Of a stretch of 12,900 bases of DNA, positions 1 through 6,394 are shown one piece after another (the first letter of the stretch is position 1; every line of letters starts with the position of its first letter). Under the pieces are notes generated by a model, which saw nothing but the letters and a program-made list of their open reading frames with translations, made no database searches and was not told the DNA's origin. Origin of the DNA: Rhodocyclaceae bacterium (lineage in GTDB: Bacteria > Pseudomonadota > Gammaproteobacteria > Burkholderiales > Rhodocyclaceae); NCBI GenBank assembly GCA_030682595.1, contig JAUXNZ010000034.1, positions 1-12,900 of the forward strand, given 5' to 3'. Position numbers and translations under genes: made by a program.

Positions 1-2
1 CC

Positions 3-431
3 GGCGGCAACGCACTCAAGTTTTACGCTTCGGTGCGCCTGGACATCCGCCGCACCGGCGCCATCAAGAACGGCGACGAGGTGGTCGGCAACGAGACCAA
101 GGTCAAGGTCGTCAAGAACAAGGTGGCGCCACCCTTCCGCGAGGCGCGCTTCGACATCCTCTACGGCGAGGGCATCTCGCGCGAAGGCGAGGTCGTCGAA
201 CTCGGCGTCGAGCACAAGATAGTCGAGAAGTCCGGCGCCTGGTATTCCTACAATGGCGAGAAAATCGGCCAGGGCAAGGACAAGACGCGCGAATTCCTGC
301 GCGAGCGCCCCGAACTCGCCCGCGAAATCGAAAACAAGGTGCGCGCGGCAGTAGGGGTGGCGGCGTTACCGGGCGGCGAAAGCAAACCCGGCAAAGCCGA
401 GAAAGCCGATAAAGCCGAGAAATCTGCTTAG
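3..431 (+). CDS. recA: RecA recombinase, C-terminal part (5' end outside window)
   Basis: This is the C-terminal third of RecA, the ATP-dependent strand-exchange protein that also triggers LexA cleavage in the SOS response. The frame is already open at the left edge (GGNALKFYASVRLDIRR), so the start lies outside the window. Recognisable RecA segments are NALKFYASVRLDIRR, the conserved KVVKNKVAPPF stretch (DNA-binding loop 2 lies upstream of the window) and FDILYGEGIS. The C-terminal domain follows (SGAWYSYNGEKIGQGKD, then REFLRERPELA). The protein ends in a Lys/Ala/Glu-rich tail with a short KAEKADKAEK repeat. Many RecA tails are net acidic, while this one is about neutral. The gene converges on dprA, and a perfect hairpin begins 9 bp after its stop. 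Identification is secure; only the 5' two-thirds is missing. Confidence 0.97.
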   Translation, partial: GGNALKFYASVRLDIRRTGAIKNGDEVVGNETKVKVVKNKVAPPFREARFDILYGEGISREGEVVELGVEHKIVEKSGAWYSYNGEKIGQGKDKTREFLRERPELAREIENKVRAAVGVAALPGGESKPGKAEKADKAEKSA

Positions 432-440
432 CGAAACCCC

Positions 441-475
441 GCCTTTGTCACGCCTTGCGTGACAAAGGCTTTCTG
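441..475 (+). terminator. Probable Rho-independent terminator of recA
   Basis: A perfect 12-bp inverted repeat, GCCTTTGTCACG (441-452) and CGTGACAAAGGC (458-469), closes a 5-nt loop CCTTG. A short T-rich run (TTTCT) follows. It starts 9 bp after the recA stop. The T-tract is weak, so termination may be partial, but the position and perfect stem fit a recA terminator. Confidence 0.75.
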
Positions 476-493
476 GTGGCCCCCCTCACTCAC

Positions 494-505
494 CCCCGCA
501 AGGGG
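494..505. repeat. Small GC hairpin with GNRA-type loop
   Basis: CCCC (494-497) and GGGG (502-505) flank the loop GCAA, which fits the GNRA tetraloop pattern if transcribed. It lies in the gene-free stretch between recA and dprA, which holds only hairpins and repeat modules and no convincing coding sequence. Confidence 0.5.
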
Positions 506-523
506 AGAGAGAGAAAACCAGCA

Positions 524-655
524 GTCTCGCCGCCGGGCCGCCCCAAGGCGAGACGGCACGCGCCGCCAGGCGCAACCCGCTTCCACGCCAAAACGAAGCG
601 CCCCGTAATAGCCGAGCGCAGCGAGCCGTTTCGAACCCCCCGAGAGGGGGGCGAA
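524..655 (+). repeat. Interspersed composite repeat, copy 1 (intergenic, recA-dprA)
   Basis: The first module is a hairpin: arms GTCTCGCC (524-531) and GGCGAGAC (547-554) around the 15-nt core GCCGGGCCGCCCCAA (532-546). That core recurs at three other places in this window with different arms. The second module, GAGCGCAGCGAGCCG at 614-628, is followed by a C-run/G-run hairpin. That hairpin has CCCCCC (636-641), loop GAGA and GGGGGG (646-651), extended by TTCG/CGAA across an AA bulge. The boundaries of the repeat are approximate. The G/C hairpin could also stop transcripts arriving from either converging gene, though no T-run is seen. Confidence 0.75.
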
Positions 656-667
656 GGGGGGCGGGCG

Positions 668-1723
668 TTAATTCAGCCGCTGGTAGCGCCCCCCCGGCAA
701 GCTGGCGATGCGGCCATCCAGTTCCAGGGGTAACAGCCGCGCCAGCAAGTCATTGGCGGCGAATCCGCTCCGCTCGGTCAATGTGTCGAGATCGCAGGGA
801 TCGCGGCCCAGCGCCACCAGGAGCGGGTCGGTTTCCGCCTCCTGAGTGGGCGGCAGGGCGGCGGGGTTGGCGACATTGCCCCAGCGCAACTCCTCCAGTA
901 TGTCTTGCGCGGATTCGACCAGTTTGGCGCCCTGCTTGATGAGCGCGTGGCAACCTTTAGCCTGGGGCGAGTGGATCGATCCGGGGATGGCGAACACCTC
1001 GCGCCCGGCTTCCGCCGCCAGCCGGGCGGTGATCAGCGAACCGCTCTGCTTCGCCGCCTCGACCACCAGCGTGCCGCGTGTCAAACCGGCGATCAGGCGG
1101 TTGCGGCGGGGGAAATTGGCCGGCAGGGGCGGGGTGCCGATGGGGAACTCGCTGATGATCACGCCGTGCGCGGGAATTTCGCGCGCCAGCGCCTCATTGC
1201 GGGCCGGGTAGATGCGGTCGATGCCGGTGCCAATGACGGCGATGGTGGCGCCCGATGCTTTCAGTGCGCCGCGATGCGCGGCGGCATCGATGCCGGCGGC
1301 CAGACCGCTGACCACGACAAACCCCGCATCGCACAGCGCCGCGGCGAAAGCCTCGGCATTGGCCTCGCCCTGCTTTGTCGCGGAGCGGCTGCCGACGATG
1401 GCGAAGGCCGGGCGGTTGAGTAAATCAATGTCGCCCTTGGCGTATAGCAGCACCGGCGGGTCGGCAGCAGTCAGGAGCGCCTGCGGATAGGCGGCATCGG
1501 CCAGCGTCAGGATGTGATTGCCGGGCTGTCCCGCCCAGGCCAGCGCGGCCTCGATCTCGGCCTGGCAATCGTGGCCGGACAGGCGCCCGGCCAGGGCGGC
1601 TGGCGGTGCGGCGAAGACCGCCTCCGGCCCGCCGAACACTTTCAATAGCTGCCGCTGGGTTTCGCCGCCGATTCCCGGGATCAGGGTCAGCCTGAGCCAG
1701 GCGGTCAGTTCGGGATTGGTCAA
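668..1723 (-). CDS. dprA: DNA-processing protein DprA (Smf)
   Basis: DprA is a cytoplasmic protein that binds incoming single-stranded DNA during natural transformation and loads RecA on it. Three parts are visible. The N-terminal helical region carries LRLTLIPGIGG. The Rossmann-like core carries AIVGSRSATKQG, VVVSGLAAGIDAAAH, NFPRRNRLIAGL and SGSLITARLA. A C-terminal winged-helix-like region ends in GGRYQRLN. I chose the TTG at 1723 because MTNPELTAWLRLTLIPG matches the usual DprA N-terminus (351 aa). A TTG at 1777 would add 18 residues, but it lies inside a repeat-like stretch. Neither start has a clear ribosome-binding site. The gene sits downstream of the LysM gene and converges with recA, its functional partner in transformation. 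Function is secure; the start is uncertain. Confidence 0.95.
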   Translation of the reverse strand: MTNPELTAWLRLTLIPGIGGETQRQLLKVFGGPEAVFAAPPAALAGRLSGHDCQAEIEAALAWAGQPGNHILTLADAAYPQALLTAADPPVLLYAKGDIDLLNRPAFAIVGSRSATKQGEANAEAFAAALCDAGFVVVSGLAAGIDAAAHRGALKASGATIAVIGTGIDRIYPARNEALAREIPAHGVIISEFPIGTPPLPANFPRRNRLIAGLTRGTLVVEAAKQSGSLITARLAAEAGREVFAIPGSIHSPQAKGCHALIKQGAKLVESAQDILEELRWGNVANPAALPPTQEAETDPLLVALGRDPCDLDTLTERSGFAANDLLARLLPLELDGRIASLPGGRYQRLN

Positions 1724-1760
1724 ATTAACGTGAAATATGAATTTGACGCCGAGTAATCCC

Positions 1761-1816
1761 CTGAGCGCAGCGAACAAACTTCGACCCCCGCCTCGGGGCG
1801 GGGATGGGGGTGGGGG
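1761..1816 (+). repeat. Partial copy of the repeat's second module upstream of dprA
   Basis: GAGCGCAGCGAAC (1763-1775) followed by TTCGACCCCC resembles 614-640 in the recA-dprA gap (GAGCGCAGCGAGC, then TTCGAACCCCCC). It continues into a hairpin, CCCCGCC (1786-1792), loop TCGG, GGCGGGG (1797-1803), and then G-runs. The 15-nt-core hairpin is absent here. It lies in the 152-bp gap between the LysM gene and dprA, so on the minus strand it would be in the dprA leader. No clear promoter was recognised in the gap. Confidence 0.5.
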
Positions 1817-1875
1817 GCGTTTTATTGCTGTTAACGGATTTCATGGCACGGGGTCGGCGCTACCGACCATGAAAG

Positions 1876-2925
1876 TTAAGGTTGACGAACGCGGTCGCCC
1901 GCCATCACCGGGCGCGCGGCATCGGTCACCAGGCCGTAGGCAACCCGGTCGAAGACGCGGAAGATGAACAGCAGGCCGTAACGCTCGTCCGGCAGGGTGT
2001 AGCTCTTCAGCTTGTCGTCTTCAAAACGATTGCTCACGGTGACGCCGGCGCGGTAGAGCGCCAGGACATGGCCCATTTCGAGACCGTCGCGCGTTCCGCG
2101 CGAAATCGAAACAATCGAGTTACGCCCGCCTTCGCCGACCCCGCCGTAGAGGGCCAGGACACGGCCGCTGACCGCCCGTTCGGGCTCGCGCGGGACATAG
2201 CTCATGATTTCGGGACGGCTGGCGGCGACCAGATAATCGCCCCGGCCGATTTCCTGCTTGACACCGGAGAGCGTCAGCGGCATCGGCTCACCGTCGCCGG
2301 CGGGCCGCGCGTTGCCAAGAAAAATCGCCTCCAGGCCGAGCGTTTCGCCGCTGTCTGGATCAATCAGCGGTTTTCCCGGGCGATAAACCTGCCATAACCT
2401 GATGTTCGCATCGACGCCGGTGGCGTAGATGGTATCGCCCGTGGCGGTAAAGACCCGGTTTTCTTGGGTGGCCACCACGCGCGGCGCATTTTCGAACGCG
2501 GCAGCATCAATCACCAGCGGCTGGGCCAGGAAGGGTTCGATGGCCTGCGCGGGAATGGCGGGAATTTCCTTGGCCGTCATCTCGACCCGCACTTGCGGTT
2601 CAAGTTTGATCAGCTGGCCAAGCCTGAGTTGCGGCTCGGCACCGCTGCGATCGAGAATCACCACCTGACCGGGGTAGATGAGGTGCGGATTTTTTACCTG
2701 CGCCGCGTTCATTTTCCACAGATCGGGCCAGCGGTAGGGATCCTTGAGGAATTTCGCCGCAATGCCCCACAGGGTATCGCCCGGAACGACGATGTGCCGA
2801 TCCGGCGCGTCAGTCGCGAGTTCGATGGGTTTGGCAAGGGCGGCCACGCTTGAAAAACAGACCAGCAGCGCGAATATAATGTGGCGCATCAAGGTAATGC
2901 TTTGTATCGAGGTAATGCCTTGCAT
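1876..2925 (-). CDS. Secreted LysM peptidoglycan-binding domain protein
   Basis: This is an exported protein with one LysM domain, expected to bind peptidoglycan in the periplasm. A signal peptide is visible as a hydrophobic run (IIFALLVCFSSVAALA) followed by KPIEL. The LysM domain lies at about residues 44-93 (HIVVPGDTLWGIAAKFL through NPHLIYPGQVVIL). The remaining 250 residues have no motif I can name. I chose ATG 2925 (349 aa) because GGAGG at 2939-2935 sits 9 nt upstream. An internal ATG at 2889 (MRHIIFALL) gives a more typical signal peptide but lacks a ribosome-binding site. An 18-bp tandem duplication lies between the two candidate starts. The gene is divergent from def and upstream of dprA, a pairing I associate with Betaproteobacteria. 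The function beyond wall binding is unknown. Confidence 0.9.
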   Translation of the reverse strand: MQGITSIQSITLMRHIIFALLVCFSSVAALAKPIELATDAPDRHIVVPGDTLWGIAAKFLKDPYRWPDLWKMNAAQVKNPHLIYPGQVVILDRSGAEPQLRLGQLIKLEPQVRVEMTAKEIPAIPAQAIEPFLAQPLVIDAAAFENAPRVVATQENRVFTATGDTIYATGVDANIRLWQVYRPGKPLIDPDSGETLGLEAIFLGNARPAGDGEPMPLTLSGVKQEIGRGDYLVAASRPEIMSYVPREPERAVSGRVLALYGGVGEGGRNSIVSISRGTRDGLEMGHVLALYRAGVTVSNRFEDDKLKSYTLPDERYGLLFIFRVFDRVAYGLVTDAARPVMAGDRVRQP

Positions 2926-2927
2926 TG
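2892..2927 (-). repeat. 18-bp tandem duplication at the 5' end of the LysM gene
   Basis: Two adjacent 18-bp units (2892-2909 and 2910-2927) match at 15 of 18 positions. Read on the minus strand in the LysM frame they encode MQGITS and IQSITL, and the next codons, MRHIIF, begin like a third unit. The array lies between the good ribosome-binding site and the most signal-peptide-like ATG. Confidence 0.75.
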
Positions 2928-2934
2928 GGGGTAG

Positions 2935-2939
2935 CCTCC
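2935..2939 (-). promoter_or_regulatory. Ribosome-binding site that decides the LysM gene start
   Basis: GGAGG on the minus strand lies 9 nt upstream of ATG 2925 and is the only strong Shine-Dalgarno match near the candidate starts. It supports the longer N-terminus. The divergent gap to def (2926-3013) must hold promoters for both directions, but I could not pick convincing -35/-10 boxes. Confidence 0.6.
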
Positions 2940-3013
2940 GGCGCTCATTTACAGATACTGCGTGGATTCTGCCCGCAAATCCCGCACGCATCAATCACTT
3001 CAAGGCAGTTTTC

Positions 3014-3517
3014 ATGGCTCTGTTACCTATATTGCGCTATCCCGATCCCCGTCTGCACACGCGCGCCCAACCGGTGGGGCGGGTCGATGCCGGCATCCGC
3101 AAACTCGTCGCCGACATGGCCGAGACCATGTATGCCGCTCCGGGCATCGGTTTGGCCGCCACCCAGGTGAACGTGCACCAGCGCCTTCTGGTACTCGACA
3201 TTTCCGAGGACAAGTCGCAACTGCAGGTCTTCATCAACCCGGAAATCCTCTCGCGCGATGGCGAATGCACGGGGGAGGAGGGCTGCCTGTCGGTGCCCGG
3301 TATTTATGAAACGGTGCAGCGCAGCGAACGCGTCAGGGTGCGCGCCCTCGACCGCGACGGCCAGCCTTTCGAGACCGACGCCACCGGCCTCCTGGCCGTC
3401 TGCCTGCAACACGAAATCGATCACCTCAACGGCAAAGTGTTCGTCGAATACCTGTCGCGCCTGAAACAGTCGCGCATCCAGGCCAAGCTTGCCAAACAGG
3501 CCAGGATTACGGCGTAA
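3014..3517 (+). CDS. def: Peptide deformylase
   Basis: A metal-dependent cytoplasmic enzyme that removes the formyl group from N-terminal formyl-methionine of new proteins, reversing the modification made by Fmt. All three family motifs are present: motif 1 GIGLAATQ, motif 2 EGCLSVPG (metal-ligand Cys) and motif 3 QHEIDHLNG (HExxH, two metal-ligand His and the catalytic Glu). The length of 167 aa is normal for the family. The ATG start MALLPILRYPDPRL matches typical deformylases and has AAGGCAG about 6 nt upstream. It is the first plus-strand gene after the divergent LysM gene. It would normally sit directly before fmt, but here a toxin-antitoxin pair intervenes. Identification is secure. Confidence 0.98.
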   Translation: MALLPILRYPDPRLHTRAQPVGRVDAGIRKLVADMAETMYAAPGIGLAATQVNVHQRLLVLDISEDKSQLQVFINPEILSRDGECTGEEGCLSVPGIYETVQRSERVRVRALDRDGQPFETDATGLLAVCLQHEIDHLNGKVFVEYLSRLKQSRIQAKLAKQARITA

Positions 3518-3541
3518 AAGTCCCACCCCCTTGATCAAAGA

Positions 3542-3574
3542 TACTTGTTCGAGTACCCTATCAGGTATTAAATA
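3542..3574 (+). promoter_or_regulatory. Candidate promoter/operator of the toxin-antitoxin pair
   Basis: Two overlapping short palindromes with equal spacing are visible: TACT-N6-AGTA (3542-3555) and TACC-N6-GGTA (3554-3567). They overlap a weak promoter match, TTGTTC (3545-3550) with an 18-bp spacer to TAAATA (3569-3574). This is one of the few AT-richer stretches in the window. Phd/YefM antitoxins typically repress their own promoter by binding such palindromes, which makes this a plausible autoregulation site. It is inferred only from sequence pattern. Confidence 0.4.
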
Positions 3575-3597
3575 GAGTGAAGAACGGGATCCGAGCC

Positions 3598-3861
3598 ATG
3601 AACACCCTACCTGCCCAGGAAATCAAGCGGCGCGGCATTTCTGCCGTGGATTCGCTTATCGAAACAGGCGATGTGCACATCATCAAAAACAACCAGCCCC
3701 AGTACGTGGTGTTATCTGAAGCACGTTATCAGGAATTGATCGAGGCGCAAGACGAGGCCCACGAAGCGCGGGTGCTCGCCTCACTGCAAGATGTCAAGGC
3801 GGGGAGGGTGACGCGAGGCACGGCTCTGGACTTGATGAGGGAGCTCGGCCTGGAAGGCTGA
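3598..3861 (+). CDS. Phd/YefM-family antitoxin
   Basis: An 87-aa protein with the layout of Phd/YefM antitoxins, which bind DNA through the N-terminal half and neutralise the cognate toxin with the C-terminal tail. The N-terminal half fits the fold (LPAQEIKRRGISAVDSLIETG, with HIIKNNQPQYVVLSEARYQELIE after it; the RYQEL stretch is typical). The tail is charged and helical. ATG 3598 is preferred; GTG 3577 would add seven residues. The stop is 4 bp before the toxin ATG, as expected for a coupled antitoxin-toxin pair with the antitoxin first. The pair sits between def and fmt, which are usually adjacent, suggesting acquisition as a cassette. The family call is by motif recognition; the exact subfamily is uncertain. 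Confidence 0.85.
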   Translation: MNTLPAQEIKRRGISAVDSLIETGDVHIIKNNQPQYVVLSEARYQELIEAQDEAHEARVLASLQDVKAGRVTRGTALDLMRELGLEG

Positions 3862-3865
3862 GGGC

Positions 3866-4141
3866 ATGTACACACTGGTCTGGACGCCCCGCTTCACACG
3901 GGCGGCCAAAAAATTCATCAAGCATCATGGCGGCCTGGGCGGAAAATTCGCTGCCATCCTCGGCGAGCTGGAGGTCAACCCATTTCAGCCACACCTGAAA
4001 TATCACTCTCTTGGCGGCAAGCTCAAGGGCATCCAGGCCATCAGCATTACCGATAGCTATCGAATCACACTGACTGTTGTCGTATCCGACAAAGAAGTCA
4101 TCCTGCTGGACATCGGCAGCCACGATGAGGTTTACCGTTAA
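3866..4141 (+). CDS. RelE/ParE-superfamily toxin (RelE/YafQ-like)
   Basis: A 91-aa basic protein resembling the RelE/ParE toxin superfamily. RelE/YafQ members cleave mRNA on the ribosome; ParE members act on gyrase, and I cannot separate these firmly by eye. Visible features are the N-terminal YTLVWTPRFTRAAKKFIKHH segment (strand and basic helix) and the C-terminal strands SYRITLTVVV and EVILLDIGSHDEVYR. That ending is common in RelE/YafQ-like toxins. Length is normal and the frame is intact. It follows the antitoxin by 4 bp, and its TAA is one base before the fmt ATG, so fmt translation must initiate from sequence inside the toxin's 3' end. Confidence 0.85.
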   Translation: MYTLVWTPRFTRAAKKFIKHHGGLGGKFAAILGELEVNPFQPHLKYHSLGGKLKGIQAISITDSYRITLTVVVSDKEVILLDIGSHDEVYR

Positions 4142-4142
4142 G

Positions 4143-5132
4143 ATGAAAGTCGCGTTCGCAGGCACACCCGAATTCGCCGCCGTCGCCCTGCGTGCGCTGA
4201 TCGACGCCGGGTTTGAAATTCCGCTGGTGCTCACCCAGCCCGACCGACCGGCCGGGCGCGGGCAAAAACTCGTCGCCAGTCCGGTCAAGCAGGTGGCGCT
4301 GGCGCATGGCATTCCCGTCCATCAGCCGGAAAAATTGCGTGATCCCGCCACCCACGCACCTTTGATCGCGGCCGCGCCCGACCTGCTGGTGGTCGCCGCC
4401 TATGGCCTGATCCTGCCGCAGGCGGTGCTCGACATTCCCCACCACGGCTGCCTCAACATCCACGCCTCGCTGCTGCCGCGCTGGCGCGGCGCGGCGCCGA
4501 TCCAGCGCTGCCTTGAAGCGGGCGATGCCGAGACCGGCGTAACCATCATGCGGATGGAAGCCGGCCTCGACACCGGCCCGATGCTGCTGGCGCACTCGCT
4601 TCGCGTCGGCGCCGGGCCGTCCCAAGCCGACGCCCCCCCAGAGGGGGGCAGCGAGCCGGGGTTGCGAGCGCGGGGGGCCAATAGTGTCGGCTCCGGAGAA
4701 ACGGCGGCAACCCTGCACGACAAACTGGCCCTCCTGGGCAGCCGGCTGATCGTTCTCGCGCTACGCGAATTTGCAACACTGAAGCCGGTGCCGCAACCCG
4801 CCTGCGGCGTAACCTACGCCAACAAGATCACCAAGGACGAAGCGGCGATCGACTGGACGCAACCAGCCGCCGTCATCGAACGCCGCATCCGCGCCTTCGA
4901 TCCCTTTCCCGGCTGCACCACCCAGTTCGGCGAAACCACGATCAAAGTCTGGCGTGCGTTGCCGGATACCGGCACGGGGGCGCCTGGCGAAATTCTTGCT
5001 GTTGCCCCGGAAGGCATCACCGTCGCCTGCGGGGAAGGTGCGCTCAAGCTCGTTGAACTGCAAAAGCCCGGCGGGCGCCGTCTCGCCAGCGCCGACTTTC
5101 TGTGCGGATTTCCGGTGAAGGCTGGCCCTTGA
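4143..5132 (+). CDS. fmt: Methionyl-tRNA formyltransferase with in-frame repeat insertion
   Basis: Fmt formylates initiator Met-tRNA in the cytoplasm using 10-formyl-tetrahydrofolate. The N-terminal Rossmann domain has VAFAGTPEFA (res 3-12), QPDRPAGRGQKL and the signature NIHASLLPRWRGAAPI. Catalytic Asn105, His107 and Asp143 (in GLDTGPML) are all visible. The C-terminal tRNA-binding domain includes YANKITKDEAAIDW. ATG 4143 gives 329 aa, longer than the roughly 310-315 usual for the family. The excess is explained by residues 155-181 (GAGPSQADAPPEGG onward), encoded by a repeat copy between GPMLLAHSLR and ETAATLHDKLALLG, which are adjacent in typical Fmt. The frame is kept and catalytic residues are untouched, so the enzyme is probably active. 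This fits Fmt being important for initiation. rsmB overlaps its stop by 4 bp. Confidence 0.96.
   Translation: MKVAFAGTPEFAAVALRALIDAGFEIPLVLTQPDRPAGRGQKLVASPVKQVALAHGIPVHQPEKLRDPATHAPLIAAAPDLLVVAAYGLILPQAVLDIPHHGCLNIHASLLPRWRGAAPIQRCLEAGDAETGVTIMRMEAGLDTGPMLLAHSLRVGAGPSQADAPPEGGSEPGLRARGANSVGSGETAATLHDKLALLGSRLIVLALREFATLKPVPQPACGVTYANKITKDEAAIDWTQPAAVIERRIRAFDPFPGCTTQFGETTIKVWRALPDTGTGAPGEILAVAPEGITVACGEGALKLVELQKPGGRRLASADFLCGFPVKAGP
4603..4696 (+). repeat. Interspersed composite repeat, copy 2 (inside fmt)
   Basis: Hairpin arms GCGTCGGC (4603-4610) and GCCGACGC (4626-4633) enclose the core GCCGGGCCGTCCCAA. A second hairpin follows, GCCCCCC (4632-4638), loop CAGA, GGGGGGC (4643-4649), and then AGCGAGCCGGGGTTGCGAGCG (20 of its bases are shared with copy 3). 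GTCGGCGCCGG at 4605 and GTCGGCTCCGG at 4686 form a direct repeat 81 bp apart, exactly 27 codons. The reading frame through the repeat gives GAGPSQAD, GSEPGLRA and VGSGE, the same as in the histidine-kinase copy. Confidence 0.85.
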
Positions 5133-6394
5133 ACAACCCGCCGCTCTCGGCTGCGCTGGCGGCCGCCACGCAGGCCGTCGCTGGCGTCATTGCCGGCCGC
5201 ACCCCGGAAGCGGTACTGGCCGGCATCGCTACCGCCGTGCGGGGAGCCGCGCTCGATCTCGCCTACACCACCCTGCGCGACTGCGGACGCGGCGACTTTC
5301 TGCTCGGCAAATTGCTGGAAAAGCCCCTGCAGGACAACCCAACCCGCGCGCTGCTGCTGGTCGCGCTGGCGCGATTGGAACGGCGGCCGGAAGACGCGCA
5401 CACCGTCGTGGATCAGGCAGTCAAGGTCGCTGGCGGAATGGCCGGTGGGCGGCTCAAGGGGCTCGTCAATGCCGTGCTGCGCAATTTTTTGCGTCAGCGC
5501 GACGGCCTGTTGGCGGCGGCGGATGCCGACGCCGTGGCGCACTGGCGGCATCCGGCCTGGTGGCTGGGGGCTTTGCAGGCATCCTACCCGGCGCACTGGG
5601 AAGCCATTGCCGCAGCCGGTAACACTCACCCGCCGCTGTGCCTGCGCATCAACCGGCGCCGCGTCACCGGCGCCGAGTTTTTGGCTGCGCTGGCAGAAGC
5701 AGGCAGCGGCGCGCAAACGCTCGATGCCACGGCCATTCTTCTCGACAAGCCGGTGCCGGTCGAACGGATTCCCGGTTTCCGGGAAGGCCGCGTCTCGGTG
5801 CAGGACTGGGGCGCGCAGCGCGCCGCCGACCTGCTCGACGCGGCGGACGGCATGCGCGTGCTGGACGCCTGCGCGGCGCCCGGCGGCAAGGCGGCGCACC
5901 TTCTCGAACGCGCTGCCGTGCGGCTCTGCGCGCTCGAACTCGACCCGGAGCGCGCCGCCCGCATCGCACAGAATCTGCAACGCCTCGGCCTCTCCGCGAC
6001 ACTGCTGGTCGGCGACGCGCGCCGGCCCGCCGACTGGTGGGACGGCCAACGCTTTGACCGCATTCTGGTCGATGCGCCCTGCTCCGCTTCGGGTGTGGTA
6101 CGCCGCCACCCGGACATCAAATGGCTGCGCCGCGCCGCCGATGTGGCGGGATTCGTACGCACCCAGGCGGCCATTCTCGATGCTTTGTGGCCTCTCGTCG
6201 CGCCGGGTGGCAGAATGCTCTACTGCACCTGCTCGATATTTCCCGGTGAAAACGGCGAGCAGGTGCGCGCCTTCGTGGCGCGTCACCCGGATTCCCGCCG
6301 CCTGCCCACGGGGGGGGAAGCTTTCGAATTACAGTTGCTGCCCTCCACCACGCATGACGGCTTTTATTACGCACTGCTGGAAAAAACGCCTTGA
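5129..6394 (+). CDS. rsmB: 16S rRNA (cytosine-967-C5)-methyltransferase RsmB
   Basis: RsmB (Sun/Fmu) uses S-adenosylmethionine to methylate C967 of 16S rRNA. The N-terminal NusB-like RNA-binding domain spans about residues 1-140. The C-terminal methyltransferase domain shows SAM motif I VLDACAAPGGKAAHLLE (from residue 244), motif IV VDAPCSASGVVRRHPDIKW with Cys318, and motif VI YCTCSIFPGENG with the nucleophile Cys368. The spacing of the two Cys equals the E. coli pair (325 and 375), from memory. I chose TTG 5129, which overlaps the fmt stop as TTGA, because MNNPPLSAALAAATQAVAG resembles usual RsmB starts (421 aa) and GAAGG lies upstream. GTG 5102 is an alternative. It is translationally coupled to fmt. 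Identification is secure; the start is moderately certain. Confidence 0.96.
   Translation: MNNPPLSAALAAATQAVAGVIAGRTPEAVLAGIATAVRGAALDLAYTTLRDCGRGDFLLGKLLEKPLQDNPTRALLLVALARLERRPEDAHTVVDQAVKVAGGMAGGRLKGLVNAVLRNFLRQRDGLLAAADADAVAHWRHPAWWLGALQASYPAHWEAIAAAGNTHPPLCLRINRRRVTGAEFLAALAEAGSGAQTLDATAILLDKPVPVERIPGFREGRVSVQDWGAQRAADLLDAADGMRVLDACAAPGGKAAHLLERAAVRLCALELDPERAARIAQNLQRLGLSATLLVGDARRPADWWDGQRFDRILVDAPCSASGVVRRHPDIKWLRRAADVAGFVRTQAAILDALWPLVAPGGRMLYCTCSIFPGENGEQVRAFVARHPDSRRLPTGGEAFELQLLPSTTHDGFYYALLEKTP

Noticed and set aside
455..733. Open frame across the recA-dprA gap
   Set aside because: It reads through the terminator and repeat hairpins, has no motif, and runs into the 3' end of dprA on the opposite strand.
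4605..4691. GTCGGC direct repeats as ordinary target-site duplications
   Set aside because: The flanking repeat has the same sequence at both genic sites and continues into shared sequence (VG(A/S)GETA), so it looks like part of the element rather than duplicated target.
4814..6286. A 490-codon minus-strand open frame opposite fmt and rsmB
   Set aside because: It spans two motif-complete plus-strand genes and shows only shadow-type composition.
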